A stretch of DNA of 64,000 bases, taken from Nocardioides sp. URHA0020. GTDB taxonomy: Bacteria > Actinomycetota > Actinomycetes > Propionibacteriales > Nocardioidaceae. Of this stretch, positions 1 through 9,483 are shown one piece after another (position 1 is the stretch's first letter; each line of letters opens with the position of its first letter). A program made the position numbers and the translations under genes. The DNA is taken from the NCBI RefSeq assembly GCF_000620705.1, contig NZ_KK211168.1:525318-589317 (forward strand). The letters run 5' to 3'. The notes beneath the pieces were generated by a model that worked only from the letters and a program-made list of their open reading frames with translations, made no database searches and had not been told where the DNA came from.

Positions 1-582
1 GACGTCGACGGTCTTGTCCGAGCCGCCCCACGGCTGGTGCCAGACCTCGGTCAGCAGCTCGCGCTTGGTGACCACCTCGCCCGGTCGCTCGGCCAGGTGC
101 CGGAGCAGGTCGAACTCGCGCGGGCTCAGGTCCAGCACGGCCCCGTCGATGCTCGCGCGCCGGGCCGCCGGCTCGATCTCCAGACCACCCACCACCACGG
201 CGCGCCGCGTCGCCGTGCCGCCGCCGACCCGGCGCATGACCGCACGGATCCGGGCCTCCAGCTGGTCGGTCGTGAAGGGCTTGACGACGTAGTCGTCGGC
301 CCCGGCGTCGAGGCAGCCGACCAGGGACGGGTCGTCGTCGCGGGCGCTCGCGACGATGACCGGGACGTCGCTGACCGCCCGGAGCATCTGCAGGACCTGG
401 GTGCCGTCGACGTCGGGCAGGCCGAGGTCGAGGATCACCAGGTCGGGCCGGTTGTCGACCGCCATCGCCAGGCCCTGCATCCCGGTCGCGGCCGACGTGA
501 CCGCGTGTCCGCGCTCGTCGAGCGAGCGCATCAGCAGCGGCCGGATGCGCGGGTCGTCCTCGATGATCAGCACCTGGGCCAC
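1..582 (-). CDS. OmpR/PhoB-family response regulator (3' end outside window)
   Basis: The gene runs off the left edge, so only about 194 residues are visible. The N-terminal receiver domain has acidic residues D9/D10, phosphoacceptor D52 in VILDLGLP, switch residue S79 and K101 in VKPF. After about residue 125 a winged-helix DNA-binding domain begins (LSPREFDLLRHL, then VTKRELLTEVW), as in the OmpR/PhoB family. The GTG start at 580-582 is forced because an in-frame TAG lies four codons upstream. A sensor kinase partner is expected beyond the window edge but is not seen. The gene is divergent from the membrane protein at 685. The signal sensed cannot be told from the sequence. Confidence 0.93.
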   Translation of the reverse strand, partial: MAQVLIIEDDPRIRPLLMRSLDERGHAVTSAATGMQGLAMAVDNRPDLVILDLGLPDVDGTQVLQMLRAVSDVPVIVASARDDDPSLVGCLDAGADDYVVKPFTTDQLEARIRAVMRRVGGGTATRRAVVVGGLEIEPAARRASIDGAVLDLSPREFDLLRHLAERPGEVVTKRELLTEVWHQPWGGSDKTVDV

Positions 583-684
583 GCGTGCAACCTAGCCGGG
601 CCTCCCACCACGACCGGTGCTCCTTAGCCGCGCCTTAACCGTCCGCTAGCCGAACGCTGTGCTCGGCGGCGGCACGATGGCGGC

Positions 685-1143
685 GTGACCGACGAGCCCA
701 CCGAGCGCCGACAGCGGCGCCGCCGCCTCGGCGGCTACGTCCTGGCGTGGCTGGTCGCCGCGGCCGTCGCCGTCGCCGTCGGCGTCGTCGCGGTCTCGTC
801 GGTCGGCGCCAGCGTGCGGGACCGTGGGCCACTCGGCAACGACGTACCCGACGTCGACGCCACCGAGGGGGCCGCCACTCCCGAGCCCTCCGCCGCCGTC
901 GTCCGGCGCACCGTCGACGGCGAGTTCGGGTCCTTCGCGGTCGAGTGCCGGGGCGCGGTCGCGTACGGCCGGGCGGCGGTGCCGGCGGCGGGCTGGCGCG
1001 TCATCAGCTACGAGCAGGGCCCCGACGACGACGTGGACGCCGTCTTCGCCCGCGGTGGCCGCTCGGTCGAGCTCGAGGTCTACTGCAACCAGGGTCGACC
1101 GACGATCGGAGACCGCGAGGTCAAGACGCTCCCCGACGACTGA
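685..1143 (+). CDS. Membrane-anchored hypothetical protein
   Basis: A 152-residue protein with a GTG start. It has a basic N-terminus (RRQRRRR), one hydrophobic segment at about residues 17-42 and an extracytoplasmic domain of about 105 residues with two cysteines (ECRG and YCNQ) that could form a disulfide. It is divergent from the response regulator with about 100 bp between starts, so it may belong to the same regulon or sense the same stimulus; that is inference. I recognise no enzymatic motif. Confidence 0.7.
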   Translation: MTDEPTERRQRRRRLGGYVLAWLVAAAVAVAVGVVAVSSVGASVRDRGPLGNDVPDVDATEGAATPEPSAAVVRRTVDGEFGSFAVECRGAVAYGRAAVPAAGWRVISYEQGPDDDVDAVFARGGRSVELEVYCNQGRPTIGDREVKTLPDD

Positions 1144-1215
1144 CCTCCCCACCGCCGGGAGCCTCGCCGGCCACACAACGCTCAGGTCCGGCCGTCCGGG
1201 ACCGATGGGCAGAGC

Positions 1216-2409
1216 ATGCGGAATCTCGGTCGAAGGCTCATCGCTGCTCTCTCCATGCTGGCCCTCGGTGCCGGGTGCGTCCTGATGGTGGACGCGCCGG
1301 CCCGATCGGCACCGGCGCCCGGCACCCTGGTGGGCTACTTCCCCGGCGCGCAGCAGTCCGGTCAGTCCGGCTCGGCGCGCAGCTTCTACGACGTCGTCGC
1401 CGGCCAGCTCGGCACCCCGCAGGTCTACCGCGCCTTCCTGACGGCGCCGCCCAGCGGGTCGTTCACAGGCTCCGTCGCGGACTTCGGCCCGGCGGTCGTG
1501 GTGTCGTTCAAGGGCGATCCCGTCGCCGTCGCCTCCGGCCGCTACGACAGCAGCCTGAGGGCGTGGTTCGCGTCGATCCCCTCGACCCGCACCGTGTGGT
1601 GGTCCTACTTCCACGAGCCCGAGGACGACATCGAGCGGGGTGCCTTCACCCCGGCGCAGTACCGCGCCGCGTGGCGCCACCTCATCGACCTCGCGCCCCA
1701 GCGCGCCAACCTGCACCCGACCCTCATCCTGATGCAGTGGTCGCTGACCCGAGCGTCCCGGCCGATCGACCAGTACGTCGTACCGGGGCTGGCGACCCTC
1801 GCGTGGGACGCCTACGAGTCGAAGTCGCACGCCGACGCCGCCGCACTCCTCTCCGCAGCCAAGGCCTCGTCCAGCCGGTTCGGGCTGCGGTTCGCCGTGG
1901 CCGAGACCTCCGTCATGATGGAGCGGTCCGCCGGGCGGGACCGCGCCCAGGTCGTCGCGACCTTCGCCCGCGAGCTGCTCGCCTACGCTCGCGCGCAGGA
2001 CGCCGACTTCGTCACCTGGTTCGAGACCGACAAGTCCGGCCTGGGCACGATCGAGCAGGACTGGCGACTGTCGCCGTACGCCGCGGCCGCCGGCGTGTGG
2101 CGCACCGCGATGGCCGCCACGCCCACGGCCTCCTCCTCGCCCTCGACGGCACCGCTGCCCCCGACCAAGCCGCACCCCCGGCCCAAGCCCAGGTACGCCG
2201 ACGCCGACCATGACGGGCTCTCCAACCGTCGTGAACGTCGATTGCACACCAACCCCCGCCGGCACGACACCGACCACGACGGGCTCGGTGACGGCCGCGA
2301 GGTACGCCGCCTGCACACGAACCCGCGCAAGCGCGACACCGATCACGACGGCGTCTCCGACCGACGCGAGGTGCGTCGCGGCACGGACCCGCGACGAGCC
2401 GGGCGCTAG
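1216..2409 (+). CDS. Secreted GH26-like glycoside hydrolase with C-terminal calcium-binding repeats
   Basis: A 397-residue exported protein. The signal peptide covers about residues 1-33 (RRLIAALSMLALGAG, then ARSAPAPG). The catalytic-type domain (about 36-300) has HEPE at 133-136, matching the acid/base motif of GH26 mannanase-like enzymes, and a second candidate catalytic glutamate at E232 in FAVAETSV. A Pro/Ser/Thr-rich linker follows. Three thrombospondin-type-3-like repeats (DADHDGLSNRRE, DTDHDGLGDGRE, DTDHDGVSDRRE) then end the protein; each supplies aspartates that normally bind calcium. The substrate is probably an extracellular beta-glycan, but that is inferred from the family. Its stop overlaps the stop of the convergent permease in CTAG. 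Confidence 0.75.
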   Translation: MRNLGRRLIAALSMLALGAGCVLMVDAPARSAPAPGTLVGYFPGAQQSGQSGSARSFYDVVAGQLGTPQVYRAFLTAPPSGSFTGSVADFGPAVVVSFKGDPVAVASGRYDSSLRAWFASIPSTRTVWWSYFHEPEDDIERGAFTPAQYRAAWRHLIDLAPQRANLHPTLILMQWSLTRASRPIDQYVVPGLATLAWDAYESKSHADAAALLSAAKASSSRFGLRFAVAETSVMMERSAGRDRAQVVATFARELLAYARAQDADFVTWFETDKSGLGTIEQDWRLSPYAAAAGVWRTAMAATPTASSSPSTAPLPPTKPHPRPKPRYADADHDGLSNRRERRLHTNPRRHDTDHDGLGDGREVRRLHTNPRKRDTDHDGVSDRREVRRGTDPRRAGR

Positions 2410-3902
2410 GAGGCGGAGGCCTCCGCCTGCTCCGCCAGCCGCACCCGGCTGTGCCGGTGTCCGTAGGCGAAGTAGATGATGAAGCCGATCGCCATCCAGA
2501 CGACGAACCGCAGCCAGGTCTCCACGGTCAGGTTCAGCATCAGGTAGAGGCAGACCAGCGCCGCCAGGACCGGCAGGTAGGGGCTGAGCGGCACCTTGAA
2601 GGGCCGCTCCAGGTCGGGTCGCGTGCGCCGCAGGATCGGGACCGCGAGGGAGACCAGGAGGAACGCGGTCAGCGTCCCGATGTTGACCATCTCCTCGAGC
2701 TTCTCGATCGGCGTGAAGCCGGCGATCACGGCCACCATCGCGCCGATCGTGAGGGTGATCCGGACCGGGGTGCCGGTCTTCGGGTTGGTGTGGGCGAAGG
2801 CGGTCGGCAGCAGACCGTCGCGGCTCATCGCGAAGAGCACCCGGACGGCGCCGATCATCAGGGTCATCACGACCGTGGTGAGACCGGCGACGGCGCCGGC
2901 GGCGATCATGGTCGCGAAGCCGTCCTTGCCGACGGAGGTGAAGGCGGTGGCGAGCGCGGCGTTGGGGTCGATCTTGTCGTAGGGGACCATGCCGGTGATC
3001 ACCAGCGCGACGGCCATGTAGAGCACCGTGCAGATCGCGAGCGAGCCGAGGATGCCCTTGGGCAGGTCCTTCTGCGGGTTGTTGGCCTCCTCGGCCGTGG
3101 TGGCGACCACGTCGAAGCCGATGTAGGCGAAGAACACCACGGACGCCGCCGAGATGATCCCCAGGACGCCGAAGGTCTGCGGCTGGACGCCGAGCACCCA
3201 CTGCAGCAGCGGCTGGGTCAGGCCGCTGGACTCGACCGGGTCGGCGGCCGGCGGGATGAAGGGGTGGTAGTTGGCGCCGGTGACGTAGAAGAGCCCGGCG
3301 ATGATCACGAACAGCACGATGAAGAGCTTGATCGCGACCAGGAAGAGGTTGACCCGCAGCGACTCCTTGATGCCGATCGCGATCAGCGTGGTCAGCACCA
3401 GCACGAGCAGCACCGCGGCGAGGTTGAAGTGGCCCCAGCTGAACTCGGCCGAGTCGACCGGACCGACCGAGGACGGCCAGGTGATGCCGATCTCGTCGAG
3501 GAAGGTCACCAGGTAGGTGCTCCAGCCCTGCGCGACGACCGACGCACCGAGCATCAGCTCCAGGATCAGGTCCCACCCGATGATCCAGGCGACCAGCTCA
3601 CCGAGGGTCGCGTAGGAGAACGTGTACGCCGATCCGGCGACCGGCACCGTCGAGGCGAACTCGGCGTAGCACAGCGCCGCGAGGGCGCAGCAGATCGCGG
3701 CCAGCAGGAAGGAGAAGACCACGCCCGGCCCGGCGTACTGGCTGGCGACCTTGCCGGTCAGCGTGAAGATGCCGGCACCGATGACGACCCCGATGCCGAA
3801 GACCGTGAGGTCGAGCGCCGTGAGTCCCTTCTTGAGCTTGAACTCGACGTCCTCGGTGTCCTCGAGGGACTGCTCGATCGACTTGGTCCGCAGCACGTTC
3901 AT
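2406..3902 (-). CDS. APC-superfamily amino acid permease (cationic amino acid transporter type)
   Basis: A 498-residue membrane protein with about 12-13 hydrophobic segments. The first segment carries the APC consensus glycine-rich motif in FGIGVVIGAGIFTLTG, where the substrate carboxylate usually binds. GFDVVATTAEEANNPQKDLP is the conserved loop of the CAT/YfnA group. It probably imports amino acids with protons; the substrate cannot be fixed. Its ATG overlaps the TGA of the upstream lipoprotein gene (ATGA, 3899-3902), so the two are translationally coupled. Confidence 0.9.
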   Translation of the reverse strand: MNVLRTKSIEQSLEDTEDVEFKLKKGLTALDLTVFGIGVVIGAGIFTLTGKVASQYAGPGVVFSFLLAAICCALAALCYAEFASTVPVAGSAYTFSYATLGELVAWIIGWDLILELMLGASVVAQGWSTYLVTFLDEIGITWPSSVGPVDSAEFSWGHFNLAAVLLVLVLTTLIAIGIKESLRVNLFLVAIKLFIVLFVIIAGLFYVTGANYHPFIPPAADPVESSGLTQPLLQWVLGVQPQTFGVLGIISAASVVFFAYIGFDVVATTAEEANNPQKDLPKGILGSLAICTVLYMAVALVITGMVPYDKIDPNAALATAFTSVGKDGFATMIAAGAVAGLTTVVMTLMIGAVRVLFAMSRDGLLPTAFAHTNPKTGTPVRITLTIGAMVAVIAGFTPIEKLEEMVNIGTLTAFLLVSLAVPILRRTRPDLERPFKVPLSPYLPVLAALVCLYLMLNLTVETWLRFVVWMAIGFIIYFAYGHRHSRVRLAEQAEASAS

Positions 3903-5185
3903 GACCCCACACTCTCCTCCGAGCCGGGAGTCGAAACCAGACCCCCGTCATCACCGGATCCGGCCGCGTACGTCGCCAGGATCATCCGGTCCGCCTGCTG
4001 GGCGAGGTCCTTGGTGCTGGTGGCGAACTGGTCGCGCAGCACGTCGCCGGGGTCGACCCCCGGCTCGGCGAGGGCGTCGAGCAGCAGCCAGGGGGCGTCG
4101 TCGCCGTACGAGTCGGCGACGTACTCGACCGCCCACCACGCCAGTCCGTAGTGGGCCTGCGAGTCGTCGTCGTTGAAGGACGCGTCGTCGGGGAGGTCGC
4201 CGGCACCCGCCTCGGCCGCTCGCAGCGCGGCGCCGGGCAGGCGGCGGTCCTCCGGCGCGAGGGGCCGCACCGAGACCCACTCGGCGAGTCCCTCGGACAG
4301 CCACACCGGGGCCTGGTCGTCGTGGCTGCCGACCGCGACGTGGGTCAGCTCGTGGCGCACCAGCCGGTCGCGCGCGGGGCCGGGATCGTCGATCACCCGC
4401 GGGTTGAGCACGAACCGGGTGCCGTCACCGGCCGGGAACGAGACCGCGTCGAGATCACCGGGGTCGTCTCCGGGCACGTCCTCCAGACCGTCCAGGAACG
4501 TGCGGTCCGAGAGCGCGTAGACGACAACCGTGCGCGTCCAGTCGTAGGGCACCCACGCGGAGACGTCGCTGATCCCCGCCTCCACCGAGGTCAGGAGCGA
4601 CCCCGCCGCGTCGGCCGAGTCGGGGTCGAAGATGCCCAGCACCCCGGCGCCGGCACGGACCTCGATCGGTCCGAGGTCCCAGGGCTGCTGCTGGACCCGG
4701 TGCTTGGCCTCCCAGCGGCGGTCGGTCACCGACGCCAGGCGCATCCGCCCGGACTCCCCGGTCGGGACGAAGCGGAACCGGTCACGGGTGGCGACCGGCG
4801 CGGCGTCGTACCCGTCGAGCTGCATGACCTCCTCGACCGTGGCCCAGTAGCCGTGGCCGTCGCGCACCAGGCTTGCCGGGTCGAAGCGGTAGCGGAAGCG
4901 GGCGAGGGGCAGCTGGGTCAGGTTGGCGTACCAGGTCTGCTGCTGCTCCCGGAACCTGCGACCGCCGCCGAGCGTGCGGGTGAACGCGTCGACGTCGGCC
5001 GCGTTGACGGCGTCGGAGCGGGCGGCCAGGGCCTCGTCGACGGCGACGGCGACGTCGGCCGGTGCGGGCGACGCCGGGGCCGCCGCCGGGGCCCGGTCGC
5101 CGCCGCAGGCGGTGAGCGCGGAGCCCGTCAGGCTGAGGGCCAGGAGGACCGCGACGGTCCGTGGGCTACGGCGTGTGCTCGACAT
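3899..5185 (-). CDS. Lipoprotein with HExxH zinc-protease-like motif
   Basis: A 428-residue lipoprotein whose signal ends in LTAC, with C27 as the lipidated cysteine. A low-complexity Ala/Pro linker precedes a domain with HELTH at 278-282 and SEGLAEW at 297-303; together these give the two histidines and a downstream glutamate expected of gluzincin-type zinc peptidases. No family name is certain. It is coupled to the amino acid permease downstream by a 4-bp overlap, so a peptide-scavenging pair (surface peptidase plus amino acid uptake) is possible but inferred. Its start overlaps the dxs 3' end by 20 bp. Confidence 0.75.
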   Translation of the reverse strand: MSSTRRSPRTVAVLLALSLTGSALTACGGDRAPAAAPASPAPADVAVAVDEALAARSDAVNAADVDAFTRTLGGGRRFREQQQTWYANLTQLPLARFRYRFDPASLVRDGHGYWATVEEVMQLDGYDAAPVATRDRFRFVPTGESGRMRLASVTDRRWEAKHRVQQQPWDLGPIEVRAGAGVLGIFDPDSADAAGSLLTSVEAGISDVSAWVPYDWTRTVVVYALSDRTFLDGLEDVPGDDPGDLDAVSFPAGDGTRFVLNPRVIDDPGPARDRLVRHELTHVAVGSHDDQAPVWLSEGLAEWVSVRPLAPEDRRLPGAALRAAEAGAGDLPDDASFNDDDSQAHYGLAWWAVEYVADSYGDDAPWLLLDALAEPGVDPGDVLRDQFATSTKDLAQQADRMILATYAAGSGDDGGLVSTPGSEESVGS

Positions 5186-7070
5186 CGAGGGGAGAACGAC
5201 CGTCGGACAGCGAGGTCATGTCTTCCACGATGCCCAGGGCGATGGCCTGGGGGGTGAGACCGATCCGTTCGAGGATCACGGCCCGCTTGGCGTGGCTCAG
5301 GAAGTCCTGCGGGATGCCGTGCAGCCGGAAGGGGGTGTGCACGCCTGCCGCGTTGAGCGTCTGCAGGAGCACGGCGCCGCAGCCGCCGATCTCGCCGTTG
5401 TCCTCGATGCTGACCACGAGCCGGTGCTCACGGGCCAGCTCGATGATCGCCGGGTCGACCGGCTTGACCCAGCGCGGGTCCACGACGGTGACGCCGATGC
5501 CCTGGGCGACGAGCCGCTCGGCGACGCCGATCGCGAGGGTCGCCATCGAGCCGACAGCCACGACCAGCACGTCCTTGGTGCCGTTGCGCACGAGCACGTC
5601 GCAGCCACCGACCTGGGCGATGGCCTCGACGTCGGCGGGCGGCGGCCCCTTGGGGTAGCGCACCACGGTCGGGACGTCGTCGACCTCGACGGCCTCGTTG
5701 AGCAGCTCGCGCAGCCGCGTCGCGTCACGCGGCGCGGCGAGCCGCAGACCGGGCACGACCTGGAGGATCGACATGTCCCACATGCCGTTGTGGCTGGCGC
5801 CGTCGTCACCGGTGACCCCGGAGCGGTCCAGGACGAAGGTGACACCGCACTTGTGCAGCGCGACGTCCATCAGGACCTGGTCGAAGGCCCGGTTGAGGAA
5901 GGTCGCGTAGACCGCGAAGACCGGGTGCAGGCCACCGAGCGCGAGCCCGGCGGCCGAGGTCGCGGCGTGCTGCTCGGCGATGCCGACGTCGAAGGTGCGG
6001 TCGGGGAAGCGGGCCTGGAACTTGTCGAGGCCGACCGGGTGCACCATCGCGGCCGTGATGGCCACGACGTCCTTGCGCCGCTGGCCGATCCGCACGATCT
6101 CGTCCGCGAAGACGTCGGTCCAGATCTCGGCCTTCGGGTTCTCCTCGCCGGTGTCGACGTCGAAGGGCCCCGGCGAGTGGAACTGGTCGGCCTCGTGGCG
6201 CTCCGCGGCGTCGTACCCGAAGCCCTTGCGGGTCAGGGCGTGCACGATGACGGGGCCGTTGAACTTCTTCGCCTGCGCGAGCATCTGCTCCATCGCGGCG
6301 CGGTCGTGGCCGTCGACGGGGCCGACGTACTTGAGCCCGAGGTCCTCGAAGAGACCCTGGGGCGCGAGCGCGTCCTTGACCCCCTTCTTCATCGCGTGGA
6401 GGGCGTCGTACACGGCGGACCCGACACCCGGGACGGCGTTGAGGCGGCGCTTGACGAGGTCGAGCACGGACTCGTAGCGCGGGTTGGTGCGTAGTCCGGT
6501 CAGCGCCGTGGCGAGGCCGCCGATGGTCGGCGTGTAGGAGCGACCGTTGTCGTTGACGACGATGACGAGCTTGCTGCTGCTCGCGATCGCGATGTTGTTG
6601 AGCGCCTCCCAGGCCATGCCGCCGGTCAGGGCGCCGTCACCGATCACGGCGACGACGTGCCGGTCCTCGCCGCGGATCGTGAAGGCCTTGGCGAGGCCGT
6701 CGGCGTAGCTTAGGGCGGTCGAGGCGTGGGAGTTCTCGACGATGTCGTGGTCGGACTCGTCCTGGCTCGGGTAGCCGCTGACGCCGCCCTCCTGGCGCAG
6801 CTTGGCGAAGCCCGCCATCCGCCCGGTGAGCAGCTTGTGGACGTAGGCCTGGTGGCCGGTGTCGAAGACGACTCGGTCGCTCGGGGAGTCGAACACCCGG
6901 TGGATGGCCATCGTCAGCTCGACGACGCCCAGGTTGGGACCGAGGTGACCGCCGGTGCGGCTGCAGGTGTCCACGAGGAAGTCGCGGATCTCACTGCCGA
7001 GCTGCTCGAGCTGGGCGTCGGAGAAGCCGCGCAGATCGCGCGGCGACGTGATCGATTCCAGGATGCCCAT
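5166..7070 (-). CDS. dxs: 1-deoxy-D-xylulose-5-phosphate synthase
   Basis: The first enzyme of the MEP isoprenoid pathway; it condenses pyruvate with glyceraldehyde 3-phosphate using thiamine diphosphate in the cytoplasm. The protein has 634 residues, normal for DXS. It shows [16 protein letters not shown] near the N-terminus, the thiamine-binding motif [16 protein letters not shown], and a transketolase-like central and C-terminal part ([26 protein letters not shown]). The start is the ATG at 7068-7070 (MGILESI); longer readings have no homologous N-terminus. Confidence 0.97.
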   Translation of the reverse strand: MGILESITSPRDLRGFSDAQLEQLGSEIRDFLVDTCSRTGGHLGPNLGVVELTMAIHRVFDSPSDRVVFDTGHQAYVHKLLTGRMAGFAKLRQEGGVSGYPSQDESDHDIVENSHASTALSYADGLAKAFTIRGEDRHVVAVIGDGALTGGMAWEALNNIAIASSSKLVIVVNDNGRSYTPTIGGLATALTGLRTNPRYESVLDLVKRRLNAVPGVGSAVYDALHAMKKGVKDALAPQGLFEDLGLKYVGPVDGHDRAAMEQMLAQAKKFNGPVIVHALTRKGFGYDAAERHEADQFHSPGPFDVDTGEENPKAEIWTDVFADEIVRIGQRRKDVVAITAAMVHPVGLDKFQARFPDRTFDVGIAEQHAATSAAGLALGGLHPVFAVYATFLNRAFDQVLMDVALHKCGVTFVLDRSGVTGDDGASHNGMWDMSILQVVPGLRLAAPRDATRLRELLNEAVEVDDVPTVVRYPKGPPPADVEAIAQVGGCDVLVRNGTKDVLVVAVGSMATLAIGVAERLVAQGIGVTVVDPRWVKPVDPAIIELAREHRLVVSIEDNGEIGGCGAVLLQTLNAAGVHTPFRLHGIPQDFLSHAKRAVILERIGLTPQAIALGIVEDMTSLSDGRSPLDVEHTP

Positions 7071-7089
7071 AGCGGCCGAGTGTACGTGT

Positions 7090-8019
7090 CTAGAGGTCGA
7101 CGTACGCGACCGCGGGCTCGTGGAGGCTGCCGAGCCAGACCCGGCCGTCGTGCTCCCGGACGCCGGTGACCATGTGGTACGCCGAGCCCTGGACGTCGAG
7201 GTCGTGGACGAGCGTGCCCGCGCCGTCGTACGCCTGGGCGCGCACGGTGTGCTTCGGCGCGGGCTGGAGGCGGTCGGGGATCTTAGTGACCAGCTTGCGC
7301 AGCGCCAGCGGGCCGCGCTGCAGGCGCTCGACGAGCGGGTCGATCGGGCTCGCGATGGAGACCCAGATGAGCCCGTCGCTCCCCCGCGCGATGTTGTCGG
7401 GATACCCCGGCAGGTCGGCGACCAGGAGGTCGCGGGTGCCGGCCCGCGGGCCGGTGAGCCACCACCGGACGACCGTGCGAGCACCGGTCTCGGCGACGGC
7501 GACGAACGACTCGTCGGCGCTCAGCGCGACCCCGTTGGCGAAGGCCAGGCCGTCGAGCACCACCTCGAGCGAGCCGTCGGGCGACAGCCTCGCCAGCCGG
7601 CCGGTCCGGGTGTCCTGGACGAAGTCGTCCTTCCACTGCTCGATGCCGTAGCGGGTCGACGAGTCGCTGAACCACACCGTGCCGTCGGCGGCGATGGCGG
7701 CGTTGTTGCAGAACATCATCGGCGCCCGCTCTAGCCGGTCGACGACGCCCTCGACGGCGCCGGAGCGCGGGTCGACGCGGAGCACCCCGCGATGGGCGTC
7801 GCAGACCAGCAGCCGGCCGTCGAGGTCGAGCTCGATGCCGAGGGGCCGCCCACCCGTGTGCGCGATCCGGTCGATGTGCTGGCCGTCGTGGCTGATCCGG
7901 AAGATGCTGCCGTCCTCGGTCCCGGTGAAGACCGCGCCCTCGTCGGGACCGGGCCCTGCGACGACCACGTCCTCGGCGCCTGGACCCGGCACCGCGATGA
8001 CCTCGAGCTGACTCGTCAT
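7090..8019 (-). CDS. SMP-30/strictosidine synthase-like beta-propeller protein
   Basis: A 309-residue soluble protein of the SMP-30/gluconolactonase/LRE group, a six-bladed propeller often acting as a metal-dependent lactonase. The family-like core is [37 protein letters not shown] and [19 protein letters not shown], where Asn and Asp ligands usually sit. The natural substrate is unknown. Start ATG 8017-8019 overlaps the Nudix stop (ATGA), so the two are coupled; dxs lies 20 bp downstream. Confidence 0.85.
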   Translation of the reverse strand: MTSQLEVIAVPGPGAEDVVVAGPGPDEGAVFTGTEDGSIFRISHDGQHIDRIAHTGGRPLGIELDLDGRLLVCDAHRGVLRVDPRSGAVEGVVDRLERAPMMFCNNAAIAADGTVWFSDSSTRYGIEQWKDDFVQDTRTGRLARLSPDGSLEVVLDGLAFANGVALSADESFVAVAETGARTVVRWWLTGPRAGTRDLLVADLPGYPDNIARGSDGLIWVSIASPIDPLVERLQRGPLALRKLVTKIPDRLQPAPKHTVRAQAYDGAGTLVHDLDVQGSAYHMVTGVREHDGRVWLGSLHEPAVAYVDL

Positions 8020-8447
8020 GGGCCGAGTATGTCGCGATACGCCGCGGAGTCCAGGAACTCGGGTACGGCGATCGTCGCCGACGCGGTGAGATCCAGCCCC
8101 CGGGCGGTCGCCGGGTCGACGAAGACGATCCGGCGACCCTCCCCGACGACGATGTCGGCGTCGGTCAGGTCCACCCGCGCGACGTACACCTGCGTGGTGT
8201 CGAGCGTGCCGTAGGCCTCGTGGAAGACCGGCAGTGCGCGCCAGTGGCGCAGCGAGCCCGGTGGGAGGCGGACGCCGGTCTCCTCCTCGAGCTCGCGGTA
8301 CGCCGCCGGCTCGTCCTCCTCGCCCTCCTCCACGTGGCCGCCGACCAGGCCCCACTTCTCGGGGTCGATCACCGGCATCTCGTCGCGCTCCTGCAGCAGC
8401 AGCCAGCCCCGGGGGTCGACCAGGAGCACGCAGGCGAATCGGTGCAT
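8016..8447 (-). CDS. Nudix hydrolase
   Basis: A 143-residue Nudix protein. It contains an exact Nudix box G-x5-E-x7-REUxEExGU, reading GHVEEGE, seven residues, then RELEEETGV. The family cleaves nucleoside diphosphates linked to another moiety; the substrate here is unknown. The ATG at 8445-8447 (MHRFACVLLVD) fits the usual N-terminus of the fold. It is translationally coupled to the SMP-30-like gene and divergent from the GH18-like gene, with 30 bp between starts. Confidence 0.92.
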   Translation of the reverse strand: MHRFACVLLVDPRGWLLLQERDEMPVIDPEKWGLVGGHVEEGEEDEPAAYRELEEETGVRLPPGSLRHWRALPVFHEAYGTLDTTQVYVARVDLTDADIVVGEGRRIVFVDPATARGLDLTASATIAVPEFLDSAAYRDILGP

Positions 8448-8477
8448 GCCGACACGGTAGTGGTGCAGGGTGGGCGC

Positions 8478-9464
8478 ATGAATCGTGTGCTCGGGGCCGT
8501 CGTCGGGATCGCTCTGGTCGTCGCACCGCTGCCCGCGGCGGCGCGGGAGCCGGCCGGGCTGGCCGTGACGGGCTGGGCGTTGGACGACGCTTCGTCCGCC
8601 CTCGTGCGCCGCAACGCCGAGGGTCTGAGCACCCTCAGCGTGGCCGGGGTCTCGATCAACGCGTCGGGCACCGGCGTGACCCGGCCCAGCAGCGGGGCGC
8701 GCCGCCTGGCCCGCTCGGCCCACCGCCAGGGGCTCACCGCCGAGTTGCTGGTCGGCAACTACAGCGACCGGCTCGGCGACTTCGACGCCCGCGCGGCGCA
8801 CCGGCTCCTCTCCCGGTCCGGTCGGATCACGGCGGTGGCGCGGCGGCTGGCGTCGTACGTCGCCGCGGGCCACTGGGACGGCGTCAACATCGACCTCGAG
8901 CTGGTCCGTGCCTCCGACGCCGACGGCCTGGTGCGGCTGGCGCGGGCGCTGCAGCGCGCGATGCCGGCCACTCGCACGGTGACGATCGACATCAGCGCGT
9001 CGACGTCGCTGTCGGGCTACCGCCAGGGTGGCTACGACCTCGCCGGGCTGGCCGGCGCGGTGGACGTGATCAAGCTGATGACCTACGACCAGCACGGTCC
9101 GGGCTGGTCCGGCGCCGGCCCGGTCGGCGGGCTGCCCTGGCAGCGGGCCGCGCTGCGCACGATCCTGCGCGTCGTCCCTGCCCGCCAGGTCGACCTCGGG
9201 GTCGCGGGCTACGGCTACACCTGGCCGCGCCGCGGCGTCGGTCGCACCGTCACGGTGGCCCAGGCCAGGAGGTTGGTCGCGCGCGACCACGCCCGCGCGA
9301 CGTGGCACGCCCGCCAGGGTGAGTGGAGCGCGCGGCTCGGCGACGGCACCCGGCTGTGGTGGTCCGACCACCGGTCCTACCGGCACCGTGTCGCGCTCGC
9401 CCGCAGGCACCACCTGCACGGTCTGGCCGTCTGGCGTCTCGGATCTGCGGACACCCTGCGCTGA
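8478..9464 (+). CDS. Secreted GH18-like glycoside hydrolase
   Basis: A 328-residue protein with a signal peptide (about residues 1-22, ending in AAA). It has the GH18 active-site signature DxxDxDxE at 134-141 (DGVNIDLE), with E141 as the predicted proton donor, and a later MTYDQHG motif typical of the barrel. GH18 proteins act on chitin or on peptidoglycan and spore-type glycans; this compact form resembles the spore-cortex hydrolase YaaH group more than classical chitinases. The substrate is inferred. The ATG at 8478 gives a proper signal peptide; longer in-frame readings run into the divergent Nudix gene. Confidence 0.82.
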   Translation: MNRVLGAVVGIALVVAPLPAAAREPAGLAVTGWALDDASSALVRRNAEGLSTLSVAGVSINASGTGVTRPSSGARRLARSAHRQGLTAELLVGNYSDRLGDFDARAAHRLLSRSGRITAVARRLASYVAAGHWDGVNIDLELVRASDADGLVRLARALQRAMPATRTVTIDISASTSLSGYRQGGYDLAGLAGAVDVIKLMTYDQHGPGWSGAGPVGGLPWQRAALRTILRVVPARQVDLGVAGYGYTWPRRGVGRTVTVAQARRLVARDHARATWHARQGEWSARLGDGTRLWWSDHRSYRHRVALARRHHLHGLAVWRLGSADTLR

Positions 9465-9483
9465 ACGCCCCTATCCTGCGCTC

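Noticed and set aside
2451..4151. 566-codon + strand frame opposite the permease and lipoprotein genes
   Set aside because: High-GC shadow frame with Arg/Asp/Gly-rich composition; the minus strand has clear permease and lipoprotein genes.
8016..9419. 467-codon version of the Nudix gene
   Set aside because: The extra N-terminal part lies antisense to the GH18-like gene and is not protein-like; the Nudix fold starts at 8447.
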